From Aquanectria penicillioides (Eukaryota > Ascomycota > Sordariomycetes > Hypocreales > Nectriaceae): DNA of 64,000 nt. The stretch is from assembly GCA_003415625.1 (NCBI GenBank), contig PYIU01000005.1, positions 2,237,001-2,301,000 on the forward strand. The letters are read 5' to 3'. The position numbers were made by a program, and so were the translations under genes. Every line of letters begins with the position of its first letter. Position 1 is the first letter of the stretch. Of this stretch, positions 12,567-23,584 are shown one piece after another. The notes under the pieces are model-generated. The model ran no database searches. It was not told where the DNA came from and saw nothing but the letters and a program-made list of their open reading frames with translations.

Positions 12567-12885
12567 TGTACTTTCTTTTTCTTCCACTTTTCTTCTCTTT
12601 TTCTTAGTGGTCCCTCCCCTTTTTTTATATATAAATTTTTTTTTTTAAATTTAGTTGGCTTCTTTCTTTAGTTCTCTTGTGTTGAGGTTGAGGTGCTGCT
12701 GTTGCTGCCGCCAAGTCTTTTTATTATGGAGTTGTCATGATCCTTGTGGTGGTGGTGGTAAACTGGTAGTGGTGCGCCATACTTATTTTTATGTCATGCA
12801 GCTAGGTACAGTTAGCTAGCTGTCCTGGTCCCATGTGACAGCCCGCTGCTTTTTCGTTTATTCATCAATTAAATTCATCTTACAG

Positions 12886-12996
12886 TAAGGTACCTAAGGT
12901 AGCTAATAAGCTGCCTGGGTACCAAGGTAACTTTACCAACACGCAGGACCTTCCTTAGGTACCTACAGCGGTACGTTGCTTGGTACCATAACTTCC
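12886..12996. repeat. Cluster of AGGTA/TACCT words and GGTACC palindromes
   Basis: Within 110 bp the words AGGTA, TACCT, GGTACC and CCTTAGG recur in both orientations, so the segment can pair with itself. It lies between divergent genes. A weaker AGGTA-type cluster lies at about 54,960-54,990. No protein is coded. Whether it is a regulatory element or mutational debris cannot be told here. Confidence 0.6.
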
Positions 12997-13130
12997 ATAA
13001 GCAACCAGGGCCTCAGCCTCGTTGCACCCATGACGTTTCCTGGCGGCTGAAAAACGACCTATTTAGGGGGGAGAGCCTCCATCCCCTAAATTTAGCGCCT
13101 CTCAACCCCCCTACCGGCCCTGGCCTTCCC

Positions 13131-13166
13131 CCTGCTGCCCCTGCTGCCCCTGCTTCCCCTGCTTTT
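13131..13166. repeat. Short CTGCTGCCC-type tandem repeat
   Basis: About four imperfect copies of a 9-nt unit (CTGCTGCCC, drifting to CTGCTTCCC) lie upstream of VPS51. It is non-coding in the model used here. Confidence 0.7.
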
Positions 13167-13413
13167 CCAGGGGCAGCCGACCACTAAAACGCACCGTGTC
13201 ACCTTTGACGGGAGCCTTGTCCGTTTCGGCGGCCACCCTGTCAGATCCGAGTTAAACCACCACGGAGGATCATCATCAACTCGCCGCATTTCACCTCACA
13301 CGACCTCTCACCTCCAGTCTCTCTCTGTCTCTCGCTCGTCTTCTTTTGTGCTTTTCCTTCTCCGCCCTCCCCTCTGCTTTCCCCCTTTCGGCTCCCTTCT
13401 TCAATCCTTCGCC

Positions 13414-14431
13414 ATGTCGACAATCGCCTCTCCCCGCGAACCCCCGCGACGGACGCCGAACTCGTCCACTCGTCCATCCTTCGAAACCATCCGCTCCGCC
13501 GTCGCCTCGCCCGTCCTCGGCCAATCCTCCTCCTTCACATCGCTCCCCGCAGCCGCAGCCGCCGCCGCCGCCCAGCAGCAGCAAGCCCCCAAGCGCTCCA
13601 ACCGCGCCGCCCTCCGCGAGTACTACAACCTGCGCGCCGCCGCCAACGCACCGCGCATCGACCTTCCAGACTCCGAGGTTCCGGTCAGCGAGATTGACGC
13701 CCTCGACTTCGACGCCGAGGACTACGTCGCAAAGATTGTCGCAAAGAGCAGTCTCAAAGAGCTTCTGAAGCTGTACACCAGGATTGTGGGCGAGGTCCGC
13801 GCCCTGGATGCCGAGAAGAAGGCTCTCGTCTACGACAACTACAGCAAGTTGATCACAGCCACCGAGACGATTCGCAAGGTTCGTTGCGCCATTTCCATAA
13901 GGCGGAATACACGTTCACACATTTCTTCTTTCATGCATCGGAGCTAACAGCCCATGGAAACAGATGCGAGCAAGCATGGACCCTCTAAACCCCATGGCCT
14001 CAACCCTCGACCCCGCCATCTCCCAGATCTACTCCCAAGCATCCTCCATCCGCGATGCCCTGCGCGAGACCATTCCCGCCCCTGATTCAGAAGAAGGCAA
14101 AAAGCGAGAGCTCGAGCTGCGCCGGCAGCGCACGCGGGAGTTGGCGACCAAAGTTCTGGCAACACCGGAGCGGTTGCGTGCGCTCGTCAAGGAAGGCAAG
14201 ATTGACCAGGCCCGCAAGGAGTGGGAGATGCCAAGACGACTGTTGGTAACGTGGAAAGACCAGGGAGTCGGCGGTGAAGACGTCGAGGAATGCTTAGAAG
14301 AAGGCGACGAGGCCCTGAGACAGGACGACGACGACGACGAGAGGAGTGAAATGAGCGAACGGACCTCAACCTCAACAGTAAGAAACGTGAGGAGGTCACG
14401 GGACGAACGAGTGTCCAGGGACGGACGGTAA
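13414..14431 (+). CDS. VPS51: GARP tethering complex subunit Vps51
   Basis: Two exons, 13414-13878 and 13964-14431, encode 310 residues; the 85-nt intron falls after ATETIRK. Diagnostic sequence is LREYYNL at about residue 70, followed by DFDAEDYVAKIVAKSSLKEL and KKALVYDNYSKLITATETIR, the N-terminal helices shared by Vps51/Vps67 proteins. The N-terminus is Ser/Pro- and Ala-rich with a Gln run. The C-terminus has an Arg/Glu-rich coiled-coil stretch, then an acidic Asp run and a basic tail. Vps51 joins Vps52-54 in the GARP tether at the trans-Golgi and binds the SNARE Tlg1 for endosome-to-Golgi retrieval. The start was chosen at MSTIASP, the ATG closest to the conserved region with a CT-rich leader before it. 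Confidence 0.88.
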
Positions 14432-14592
14432 TAATGCACGACAGATATAGATACCCAATGCTTGACAACGCTCTCATTTTTGTCCTCTACTCATCCTGGG
14501 AGGAAATCCAACCTCAACTCCAGTATACTTGCTCTCCGATAGTGCGCCGCGCCGAATCAACTACTCCCAAATCAACCTCCTCCATCTCCACA

Positions 14593-15845
14593 TTACAACT
14601 CATTCACGTCATAGATTGTAAACGGGTCCTTGTCGTACTCGCTCACAATCACCTCGGCCTCGGGCACCGTCTGTCTCAGCTCCTCCTCCAGCTTAGGCTT
14701 CAGAACATCCTTGAGGTATCCGCGCTCCGAGTTGCTGTGGAAGACTTGTACAAGCGTGCGACCCTGCTGGATGGCCCGCAGTGCCGAATGATGGCTCGTC
14801 TCGCCGGTGACCAACAGGTCCACATCGGCGTTCTTAAGAACATCGTAGCCGCTGCCAGCGCATACGCCGAAGCTCTTGGCCTTGGATGTCTTGATGTCGG
14901 AGCCAACAGGGCTGGCAACCATCACATGTCGCAGACCGCCAAGCTTGTCTGCGAGGCGCAGGATGATCTCACGCACCGAAACTTCCTCGCTGAAGCGGCC
15001 AATGGCTCCATAGCCGGCAGGAGAGTGGGTAGGCGGCGCAGTGCTGCATGGAATGGCAACGGAGCGCTCGCTGGTGTGAGGTCCGGAGACAATGTCAGCG
15101 AGCCAGGTGTTGAGGCCGTCAGGAGCAGCATCGACGGCAGTGTGGGGGCAGTAGACGGCGATGCCAGCCTTGGCGAGGTGTAGAAGGGTAGCCTGCTGGG
15201 GATCTTTGTTGGTGATGGACTTGAGGCCGCTGAAGATGAATGGGTCTATGGACAAGTATTAGAATGCCAGGTTCTCCATCGTTAGCAACAATGTTGATTC
15301 AGACTTACGGTAGCTAACAATAACACTGGCGCCTTGGCCGATGGCGTCTACGGCAACCTGGAACGTCAGGTCGTTGGTGACCAAGACTCTGGGCTTCTTC
15401 TTGCTAGCATCGGTTTCCGAGTTGCCCACAAGCAGACCGACATTGTCCCAGGCTTTGTCAGCCAGCTGCTCGGGGTACCTATTGCTGTCTTAGAAGTGGA
15501 ACTCGTGGGTGTTGAACGCAAACTATGAGGACAGACGAAAACCTACAGCTTCTGCATCGACTCGACAACAGTTTTGGTAAAGGTCGCGGGCTCGACCTGC
15601 CAGGCGCCCCAAGCTCCGACGTCATCCATGGTGGAGGGTGGTGCTTGAAATTGCGGGTTCGACGAAGCGTTTGGAAGAAGACGGCAGGACGAGCACGGCC
15701 TTCTGATGGTCGCTGAAGCTTTAGCGTACGTGTAAGCTGGGATGAAAGGGCCTGCGGTGGGAGCGAGGTTGACGAGTCCACTCAGGCTGGTGACAGTTGA
15801 ACGTGAAAGTAGTCTTCGATGCCCCCGCAACGCAGCGCCCTGCAT
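14593..15845 (-). CDS. NIF3-family metal-binding protein
   Basis: Exons 15547-15845, 15309-15478 and 14593-15245 give 373 residues from the ATG at 15845. The core is clear: YPEQLADKAWDNVGLLVG, VSYHPFIFSGLKSI, AVYCPHTAVDAAPDGLNTWL, and GETSHHSAL near the C-terminus. These carry the His and acidic residues that bind the dinuclear metal site of the NIF3/DUF34 family. The biochemical role is unsettled; old names such as GTP cyclohydrolase 1 type 2-like are not proof of activity. The first 70 residues (MQGAALRGHRRLLSRS onward) are Arg/Ser/Ala-rich and poor in acidic residues, like a mitochondrial presequence. An internal ATG at 15629 (MDDVGAWG) would give a 301-residue cytosolic form. Which start is used is open. 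Confidence 0.88.
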
Positions 15846-16364
15846 GTCAGGATCCAAGGACAGAGGGCAGAAAAAGCAGGGTTTAGCTCAGGGCTAGGCT
15901 GGAGACGAATCGCCGTCAGGGACCGATCGCACCAGGGGGCCAATGGAAGCGGGGAGGATGGAGCGTCGTGAACGTGTCAGAGCTGAAAGCTGCGTTCCTG
16001 GTAACCTGAAGCTGACTCGTCTAGGTCGGTAGATACGGCAAGTTACTGGTGAGGCTGGAAAAGCTCAGGCATTGGACCATCACAGGCAAGCTTGTTCCAG
16101 TGGGATTCAGCGCACAGCCCCATGAGCTCATACCGTGTCAATTTGCTGCTTGTCCCGCACTGTACATCCTCCTCTGACTTCCGTTCTTGGGCTGCTCAAA
16201 CGTTTGTGTGGTGCGTCTGCGGTACATGTACCTGCCCCGCGGTTCAATATCTAATCAATCTCATCACCGCCCAACTTTCCTTCTCCCCTCTCTGGCCGAT
16301 TACAAAGCCACCTTTTTTTTTTTTGCTTCCCTCTTCAACCTCGCAAAACGCACTGCCGTCAAGC
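15846..16364. promoter_or_regulatory. Divergent promoter region NIF3/BolA
   Basis: About 520 bp lie between the divergent NIF3-like and BolA-like genes. The 150 bp before the BolA start are rich in CT and T runs, including a run of 12 T residues (16313-16324). No coding frame is supported. Confidence 0.5.
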
Positions 16365-16792
16365 ATGTCGCAAATCACCGACGAGAGCCTCCGAGAGGCC
16401 ATCTCCCAGCGTCTCCAGGCCGTCCACGTCGAGGTCACTGACATGTCAGGTAAGTCCACGACCCCGCCAAACAACTTACGTACCCCTCCAAGTGTCTTTG
16501 CGCGCCCGCCGCTTTCGCTCGCACGCTCGCACGACCTCGGAGCAAATCACCCGTAGAGGCGACAAGCTAACGAGGCTCTCTGGCAGGCGGCTGTGGTCAG
16601 GCCTTCAACTCCCTCATCGTTTCTTCTCAGTTCCAGGGCCTCAACTCGCTGAAGCGCCATCGCCTCGTCAACGGCGCCCTCAAGGACGAGATTGCCGCCA
16701 TCCACGCCTGGACCGCAAAGTGCCAGACCCCCGACGAGTACCAGCGCGACAAGGCCGCCCAGGCCGGCGCCGAGGACGTCGTCATGGGATGA
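16365..16792 (+). CDS. BolA-like protein 2 (Bol2/Fra2 type)
   Basis: Exons 16365-16449 and 16587-16792 encode 96 residues; the 137-nt intron splits the glycine before GGCGQAF. The protein has the short BolA fold: an N-terminal helix, then HVEVTDMSGGCGQAF, a central VSSQFQGLNSLKRHRLVN (the helix-turn-helix-like RHR motif) and a C-terminal IHAWT. The Cys in GGCG and the His in IHAWT are the residues that bind a shared Fe-S cluster with monothiol glutaredoxins. The cytosolic Fra2/Bol2 class works with Grx3/4 in iron sensing and Fe-S handling. The lack of a targeting presequence favours this class over mitochondrial Bol1/Bol3. Confidence 0.9.
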
Positions 16793-17213
16793 TTCTTGTC
16801 TCCCAAGCAACAAGGCATTGCCTTGCAACTGTGGATTTACTAGGGATAATGTTCAAGCGAAGGACCAGCAGGAAGCAAGAAAAATGACATTTGAGGGGCA
16901 CCAAATCGCACCTTGTGGATTGGGCTCATGAAGGCGAAATCAAGATATCCGTACAGAAACGGCAGTAAACAGACCAACATGCCGGGGTACACAGGGAAAG
17001 GAGGGCACGTATAGGCAGGCATTGGAAATTAGAGTCTTTATTTTTGGCGAGCATTCAACTCTGAAAAAAAAATAAATTGGGTTTTGGGTTGGTCATCATC
17101 TCTTACTGTTTGCGCCTGTGGCCATGTCTCAACCATACTTTTCCCACCAGCGCAAATCTCCGTACTCCATATAATCCCGAATTCCTCCAGGGGTTTCTTC
17201 GGCAATGACATGT
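16793..17213. other. Convergent 3' region BolA/AP-1 beta
   Basis: About 420 bp of non-coding sequence between two genes that end towards each other. AT-rich stretches near 17040-17075 probably belong to the 3' UTRs. Nothing else was recognised. Confidence 0.5.
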
Positions 17214-19721
17214 CTAGAACAAGCCCAGCAAGTCTTCGCTGTCCTTCTTCGCGTGCTGAGGTGCTGAGCCGCCCTGGGCCTGCTGGAGCTGCATCGCCGC
17301 CGGCAGCGGCTCGCTCGAGCCTCCAAAGTTCATCCCTTCGAATCCATTCATCAAATCGTTCATGCCGCCCGAGGCCGCTGGCGGAGCACCAGCAGCAGCA
17401 GCAGCGGGGGCGCCGCCGCTGGGGGCAAGTGGCGCATCAAACAAGCCCATCATATCCGCCATGGCACCTCCAGCCGCAGGGCTGGCCACACGGTCAGGTG
17501 TGGCAGAAGCACTGTTCTGCTCCTGGGATGCGGGGGCAGCGCCATCAAAGTCGATGTCAAGAAGGTTCTCGATGTTGTTCTGAGGCGCGCCTTCGGATCC
17601 GTTGGCGGCAGCGACGGACGCCGCAATGGGGTTCTCGGCGGCGTTTTGCCGTTGCTCCTGGATAGCAGCGCGCTGGATCTCGTCGGCACCAAAGCGGCCC
17701 TTGCCGACGAACGACTCCGGGGGCTTGTGGTAGACTGAGGCCAGAGTCGAGAGCTCAGAGAGGAGCTGCTCGAGGAGGGCAGGGGGCAGGCTGGTCATGG
17801 TGGTGGAAATGGTTGGCTTCTGGGATAAAACAACGTTCTGCACAGAAGGAGATTAGCAGCTGGACTGCACACATAGTTTGCTCATACATACCTTGGCAAT
17901 CTCAGGATCTGTTGATAGTAGACGCCAGTAGACGTAGGCCCTATCGCGGATATCCGGGTTGTCATTCTCTGCTGTCGCCGCCTGGAGCACCTTCTGCACA
18001 AGGGCTTGGTTGCTTCCAGGCTTCTTCAGGAAAAGCTTTACCACAGCCGTCAAGATTTGCAACTGAGTCTGAAGTCGATGTGTTAGTGCATGAGAGAAGA
18101 CCATTCTTGGAGGATACAAACCTGAGTAAACTCTTCCATAAATCCTTCAACAAAGGACTCTAGAATCTCGTCTGCATTGTTGATCTTCTCGGCATACTCT
18201 CCGACAATCCAGATCAAAGATGCACGAGCATCGGGCTCGTCCAACTCATCGATGTGCTGGCAAAGAGTGGGAATAACTCCCTCGTAGCCAGGGTATTTTC
18301 GCAAAATATCCTTGATAACTACAACAACCTCCTGAACGACGTAGTTGACCTTGGTAGAGATAAGGTCCTCAAGAGCTCGGACGCACTTCTCGCTAGAGCT
18401 TTCGATCTTGATGGCCACCTGACCAATGGCCTTGACAGCTCTCCTGACGAAGTCCATATCCACCTCCAAGGCGTACTCCTTCAATTCAGCGAGAAGCTGC
18501 TCATAGTTGTTCTCGTTTGCTATCCTGACCATAATCTCGAGCTTCTGAAGCTTTACATACGGAGGATCAGTGTATTTGCAGAAGAAGACTCGCATCTCCT
18601 TGCTGAGGATGTCAGGCTTGGCCTGGAGAAGGAGGTCAATGTTTCTGAGGGCGACATATTGGACCTCGGGCGCTGAGGCAACAAGGGTAACTACACTGTG
18701 TCAGTTGTCTATGGTCCATGCCAGGCACCGATATTCCAAGATACGTACCTAGGGGAGGAGCCATTTTCTTCAGATATGACCTTACTAGGTCGGGGCCGAT
18801 CGACTTCATGTGAATAAAGACAACCTTAACAGCGGCCAAGACGACACTGGGGTTGACGTGCTGGAACTGGGGGCCACACGCTCGCAGATGTGCTCGGATT
18901 CCTTCAAATCTCCAGTCTGGTAGTTGGCCAAGGTGGTGAGGATGGTGACACGACCCCACTCGGTACATTCATTGAGAGCCATCAGCAGCTTCTTCAAGGT
19001 CGCGGGGGTGACGATAAGCGCCCGGGTTTCGGGTGCGGTCTCGGTGATCTCTGAAAGGGCCTGGACAGAGTTGGCGACGACCATGGGGTTGGGGTCGCCA
19101 ATCAGCTCTTGGAGCGCTTCAAGGAAGCCGTTTTCTATGCACATCTGGGGGTTGAGGTCAAACAGCTTGGCGACGCAGATGGCGGCCGTCTTGCGCACGT
19201 ATGGCGACTCGTCTCGTAATGTCTTCCTCAGGGGTTCCTCCATGTAATCGACCATCTTATCGACTCTAATACAGCCCATGGTTCGGATCGCCAACGCTCG
19301 TATCAGCGGGTTCGGGTCTTCTGAATCTTGGACGAAGGTATTGACAGCGAGAATGCATAGATCGGGGTGGGACTTGGCATAGTTCCTGGACGGCTGGGTC
19401 AGTCACTGTGTCCTTACCAGGAATAAGCGCCTTAAATGCGGCGGCGACGAGGCCGTGGGGAACAGCGATGGCAGCCGTGAGGTTCACATACATCAGGTAC
19501 AGATAAACAAGCTTCTTCTGGTCGAGATCGCCTGTAGCAATGTTCTTGAGGACGTCGGGGAACAGAGCTGACACATCCTTGCCGAGTGTCATGGCCATGA
19601 TGGTCTTCTGGATTGATTCCTTGCGCTCATAAGCATACTGAGAGACAAGCCCAGCGCGCAGCTCAAAGGTCTCGCCCTTTCTGGGTACGGCGAAGGCGCC
19701 GCGGATGCGATTTACCGCCAT
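17214..19721 (-). CDS. APL2: AP-1 adaptor complex beta subunit (one-base frame break)
   Basis: Exons 19492-19721, 18749-19385, 18122-18690, 17892-18068 and 17214-17837; 745 residues once one base is restored. This is the beta-adaptin trunk of clathrin adaptor AP-1 at trans-Golgi and endosomes. Visible are KKLVYLYLM with [17 protein letters not shown] across intron 1, [55 protein letters not shown] and [21 protein letters not shown]. The C-terminal hinge has the clathrin-box-like NLLDIDFDG, repeated Ala/Pro/Gly and DLLGLF at the end. Like other fungal AP-1 beta chains it lacks a full ear domain. The frame breaks at 18869-18873: five C on the coding strand where six are needed to go from ERVAP to [15 protein letters not shown]. 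No intron can bridge it. This is more likely a base-calling error than a pseudogene. Confidence 0.9.
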
Positions 19722-20493
19722 CGTCGAGGGCGCGTGGGATGGTGGAGAGGTGCGCGGGAGGGTTGGGGTGGGAGTTGGAGTTGGAGTTGGAGGAGCTGAG
19801 CACCGGATGCTGGAGGGGGCGCTGGAGGGGGGGCCAAGCTGAGTGGGAGCGGTGACGGCGGACTCGGGGGATCGTCAGAAGGTGCGCACGAGGAGAGTCT
19901 CAAACGCCAGAGCCCGCATCCGCCGACGAGGTTGCAGGATCCGGGATGCGGTAGTTGAGGAGCTGCGTCGTGACCGAGGCGTGGGAGTGGGAGTAGAAAG
20001 GAGTAAATCTAAGGCAGACGCAGCGTCACTGAAGATGCCAAGTCCACGAGGGTACCTTTGGGATTTGGGGTCTCAGAGTGTCTCGTTCAGTGGTCCAGGC
20101 CGCCACAATCCACCACCCACTATCCGTAAAACAACTGCACTAGCTGCTCTATGATAGGACACCTAGCAACTGCAGGGCCTCGAACGGGGAGACCGCTCAC
20201 ACCCAGTTTTTGCCCCCCCCCCCCCCCCCCTAACTTTAAATTTCCGCCTGATTGCCACTACAGTGCATCGTGGCTTCAAGTCGCTAACAATTTTCTTGGC
20301 CGCCTGCGCTTAGTCACCGCTTCCAGGCCCTCGATCCAGCGCTTCCCTTTGTCATTACGCGCATTGAAATAAGCAGCTACAAAGCCTCGCGAGTTTTGTC
20401 GCTTCTGGACGAAACCCATCAGAGGCGAACATCTCGGCCACAGCCACCGAGATAGCCTGTTTCCTCGGGAGAGGCGACCTGGGGTAACTCAAA
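19722..20493. promoter_or_regulatory. Divergent promoter region AP-1 beta/small membrane protein
   Basis: About 770 bp of non-coding sequence with GGAGTTGGAGTT-type purine repeats near 19764-19795 and an 18-nt C run (20213-20230). No supported coding frame lies within it. Confidence 0.5.
20213..20230. repeat. C18 homopolymer
   Basis: Eighteen C residues in intergenic DNA. Its true length is uncertain, given the evidence for run-length errors elsewhere in the window. Confidence 0.85.
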
Positions 20494-20759
20494 ATGGTAA
20501 GTTCTTGAGTCATTCGCATAGTCTTAGTAGAGCCAGTCCTGAGACTGGAATAGGCGAGCTTGCCAAACCTCCGTCGCCTCTTCATCGAGGCCCGGACGGA
20601 TGACGAGGAGCGAGAAGTATCTCGCCGAGCAGTAAGTTTGGTTTCTCCATGAATATGCGCTTCTTCCCTGACTTCCATTAGTTCTATAATGCAATCCTAT
20701 TTATGGGATCCATTGCCGTCTTCAGTCTCATTGCTCAGAAGCTCAATGCTAGCCCATAA
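20494..20759 (+). CDS. Small single-pass membrane protein, start-codon-only first exon
   Basis: Predicted exons 20494-20496 (just ATG), 20554-20631 and 20682-20759 give 52 residues. The ATG is followed at once by GTAAGT. The second exon starts after an ATAG acceptor, ends before GTAAGT, and the third starts after CATTAG; all junctions are phase 0 and the frame closes with TAA. The product is MASLPNLRRLFIEARTDDEE..., a short amphipathic, charged N-terminal half (DDEEREVSRRA), then one hydrophobic helix (AILFMGSIAVFSLIAQ) and the tail KLNASP. The shape suggests a small tail-anchored protein of a mitochondrial or ER membrane. I do not recognise the family. It ends 98 bp before the convergent ligase stop codon. 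Confidence 0.6.
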
Positions 20760-20857
20760 GCATGTATCATGTTGCACTCGATCAAAATGCACACAAGGAG
20801 TATGGCGTCTTAGGTGGAATTGGACATTTTACAAAGTCTGATTAGGCCAATTCATTA

Positions 20858-23584
20858 TTAATCATCTTCTTCCTCTGCGTCCTGGTCGACCGCATCGCCA
20901 TGCCCAACCTGGGCCGTTACAGCCTTCGCCTCTTGTTTCCTCCAGAGACCGGCTAGGAATTCGCTTGTGCTCGCCTCGTCTATGCTCTTGTCTTCCCTCC
21001 TTTTCAAAAATCTCGGAAATCTCAGGCTCAACCCCCTCTCATCGCTAACTAATCCAATCGCCGCCGTGTATGTCGGGCTCAATGTAATGTCTGCAAATCC
21101 CATTTCCCAAACTTCTTGAGGCTCGAACCACACATCTGGTGTAGGTCCTGAGTACTCGACGAAACTCGGTTGCTGTGATCTGGTATTTTGAGGCTCCTCG
21201 CTCTCTTTCCCGTCGTCATAAAACTCCTTGTTGGCTTTGTAGAATGTATCGGTGAAGCCGGATATGCATTTGCATACACCTTCAAGTGATCCGCTCTCCT
21301 CGTTACGAACGGCAAGAAGAATGGGTGACCACCACTTTGCTTTGCGGCCCTGGCCATGCCAGCCAGCTATTGGGATGAGGTCAAGTGTGTCAAAACTAGA
21401 GCTATAGTCCTTCTTGACTTTAAGCCACGAGTCAAGTCGCTTGTCGGGTTCATATGTTGCTAAGAGAGGTTTTCGTCGTGATTTCCCTTTCTTCTCAGAA
21501 CCATCTTCTTCAACTGCCAACTTACCCTTGCCCTTGGCTTTAGACTTTGGCATTGTTGTCTTTTCGGTCTCCTCGGGCATTTGCTCTTCGGCATCCCCAG
21601 AGTATGCCAGGGTTGGCATATTATCCAAGATCTTGACCATGATGCCTTCACATTTGCTCTCTGTTGCTGACTTGAAGAAGTCAAGCACAGCTTCAGAGTC
21701 TCCAGATGTAGCATCAAAGCTCTTAACCCAAGTAAAATGGTGGGGAATTTCCGTGAAAAGAGAACGCAACAACTCTCGTCGCTCTCGGAAAGGTCGATCA
21801 AGCAAAGGTTGTCCGTTCAGGTACATGAGGTCGAAGGAGAAGAGGCATACGTTGATTGTGATGCTGCCGATCTCAACGTCCTTTCTCGCGCGGTTCGTCA
21901 ATGTTTGGAAGTTCTTTAGTTCTCCATTAGTCCTGTCAACAGCTACAACCTCCCCTTCCATAATGAAGCTGTCGACGCCTTCCCCACGAATTTTTGGTAT
22001 TAGGTCAACAAGATCGGGGTATTTATCAGTCATGAGTTCTAGATGCCTTGAGAATATGGAAACTTTGCCATGCTCGTCACAATGTATCTGTGCTCTCTGA
22101 CCATCGTATTTATACTCGCACGCAAAGTCCCTCCCCTGGAGCTTGGTAAGCATCTCCGATAAGTCTCTAGTAATGCTCCCAAGCATAGGGCGGAGAGGTA
22201 TATGCATTGCAATACCGCATCGAAGCAGCAATTCTTCAGAAATGCCAATTTCAAGAAGAACAGGGATCAGGTCATCGTAATTTGGCCTTCTTGCAAAGCA
22301 CGCCTTCACAATTTCTTCGCCCCTGGCCCAGATCTCGGTTAATTCCTCCTTTTTAAGCTTGGATAACTCTAGAGCAGATCTCAAGGGAAAGTCAGCATCA
22401 GGAGGTCGCGACAGTAGAAACGCCCTTGACAAGGCAATCAGCATTGTGGTCTTGACAGCGCCAATTCGAAGCTAGCTCAATGTCAGAAAATAAAACCTTC
22501 ATGATGGTGCTAGGGTCCCTACATGTTGACACAGAGTCCGCACAACGAAACGACTCTCTTCACCACCACGAGCATCTTGAAGAAGTCGGTCCACGAGTCT
22601 CTGTTTGACCTCTGCACTGCCTTGCCCTTGACTATTGGCAATTTTAACCAAAGATTGGTACACGCCCTTGATAGTCAGCGGTTTCGGCTTTCTCAGAGTA
22701 AAACTCTGCTTTTTCTTCGCCTCAAATGCCACATCTCCAGCATCGCCATGTTTGTCATATATGGCTTTGAGAGACCGATTATCAAGGCCGCATACAGTTT
22801 TCAGGGCTTTAGATATCGCAGAACCGCCTAACCCGAGTTCTAAGGAGATATAAGGGGGAGATATCGCGTTTGTCGCTAGCCAGACCTAGGAAAATGAGAC
22901 ATGGTTGCAAAGCGACAACTAGAGACGTACCGCTGGCAGTAAACTTGATGGATCACCTTCAATCAATAATCTCAGGCAATTTACAAGAGTATCCACTATC
23001 TTAATTCGGCTTGTTGTTCCGCTAACCAAGACGAAACACCTAGTTAGCAGAGCATATGAAGCGTTTCCATCCTCCGAAGCCCAGTGCTCGTGCAATTTGG
23101 GGATATAATTGAACGGCTTAAAGACGAGAGGTGATTCATCTAATGGCATTGATACTGAGGTGGTATCTTCCGAGATACCAGCCGACTGTAGGCCGAGTGT
23201 TGCCTTGGATTTATCCTTCGTCGGGCTAGGTTTAGTGAGGGATGTTGGGAGTGTTAGAGGTTGGTTGGACTGGGAATTCTCATGGATGTCCTTGATCGAA
23301 ACTGATTCATTTGGCTCGCCGGTGGGTGTTTGCTCTTTGGTCTGGACAGCTTGCCTCTCGTTGGCAACTTCTTGATCCCATTCTGCCTGGAGCTTACGGG
23401 CCAGCTCCTCGTCGGTCATTTCAGTGGCCGCCGAATCACTAGGTACGGCCACATCAGGCTTACTAGATGACTGGACACCATTTTGCCTCTGTTTAGAAAA
23501 GAAATATTCCAGTCCCTTCGGGGCTGGCGCAGAGGGCTTGCTGCTGCTGTTGTTCAGCTTCCGCTTCTTGGAGGGGCTAGACAT
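20858..23584 (-). CDS. CDC9: DNA ligase I (ATP-dependent)
   Basis: Exons 22931-23584, 22523-22885 and 20858-22471 encode 876 residues. The N-terminal 130 residues are disordered. They carry a basic stretch (SPSKKRKLNN) and a PIP-box-like GLEYFFSKQ near residue 25 for PCNA binding. Then comes the DNA-binding domain (NYIPKLHEHWASEDGNASYA; PPYISLELGLGGSAI; FTLRKPKPLTIKGVYQSL). The catalytic core follows, with adenylation motif I EYKYDGQRAQIH (lysine near residue 460), motif III-like FSFDLMYLNGQPLLDRPF, motif IV CEGIMVKIL and motif V SWLKVKKDYSS. The tail is acidic (QDAEEEDD). The enzyme seals Okazaki fragments and repair nicks. Length and domain order match fungal Lig1/Cdc9. An alternative in-frame start for a mitochondrial form was not evident. 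It shares a 388-bp divergent promoter with eIF3k. Confidence 0.94.

Larger units (their letters stand above)
12567..13413. promoter_or_regulatory. Divergent promoter region RMI1/VPS51
   Basis: No coding sequence is supported. The region holds T-rich and CT-rich tracts on both flanks, a cluster of AGGTA/TACCT words at about 12886-12996 and a short CTGCTGCCC-type repeat at 13131-13166. The last 90 bp before the VPS51 start are strongly pyrimidine-rich, as is common upstream of fungal start codons. Confidence 0.55.

Noticed and set aside
11678..12648. Plus-strand frames of up to 250 codons opposite RMI1
   Set aside because: They are antisense shadows of the RMI1 frame; the minus-strand product has clear OB-fold conservation.
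13291..13601. Gly/Arg-rich minus-strand frames opposite VPS51
   Set aside because: They mirror the CT-rich leader and Ala/Pro codons of VPS51; no independent coding evidence.
18850..18885. A short intron explaining the AP-1 beta frame change
   Set aside because: The only GT-AG pair that joins the two frames spans about 13 nt, far below any functional intron length.
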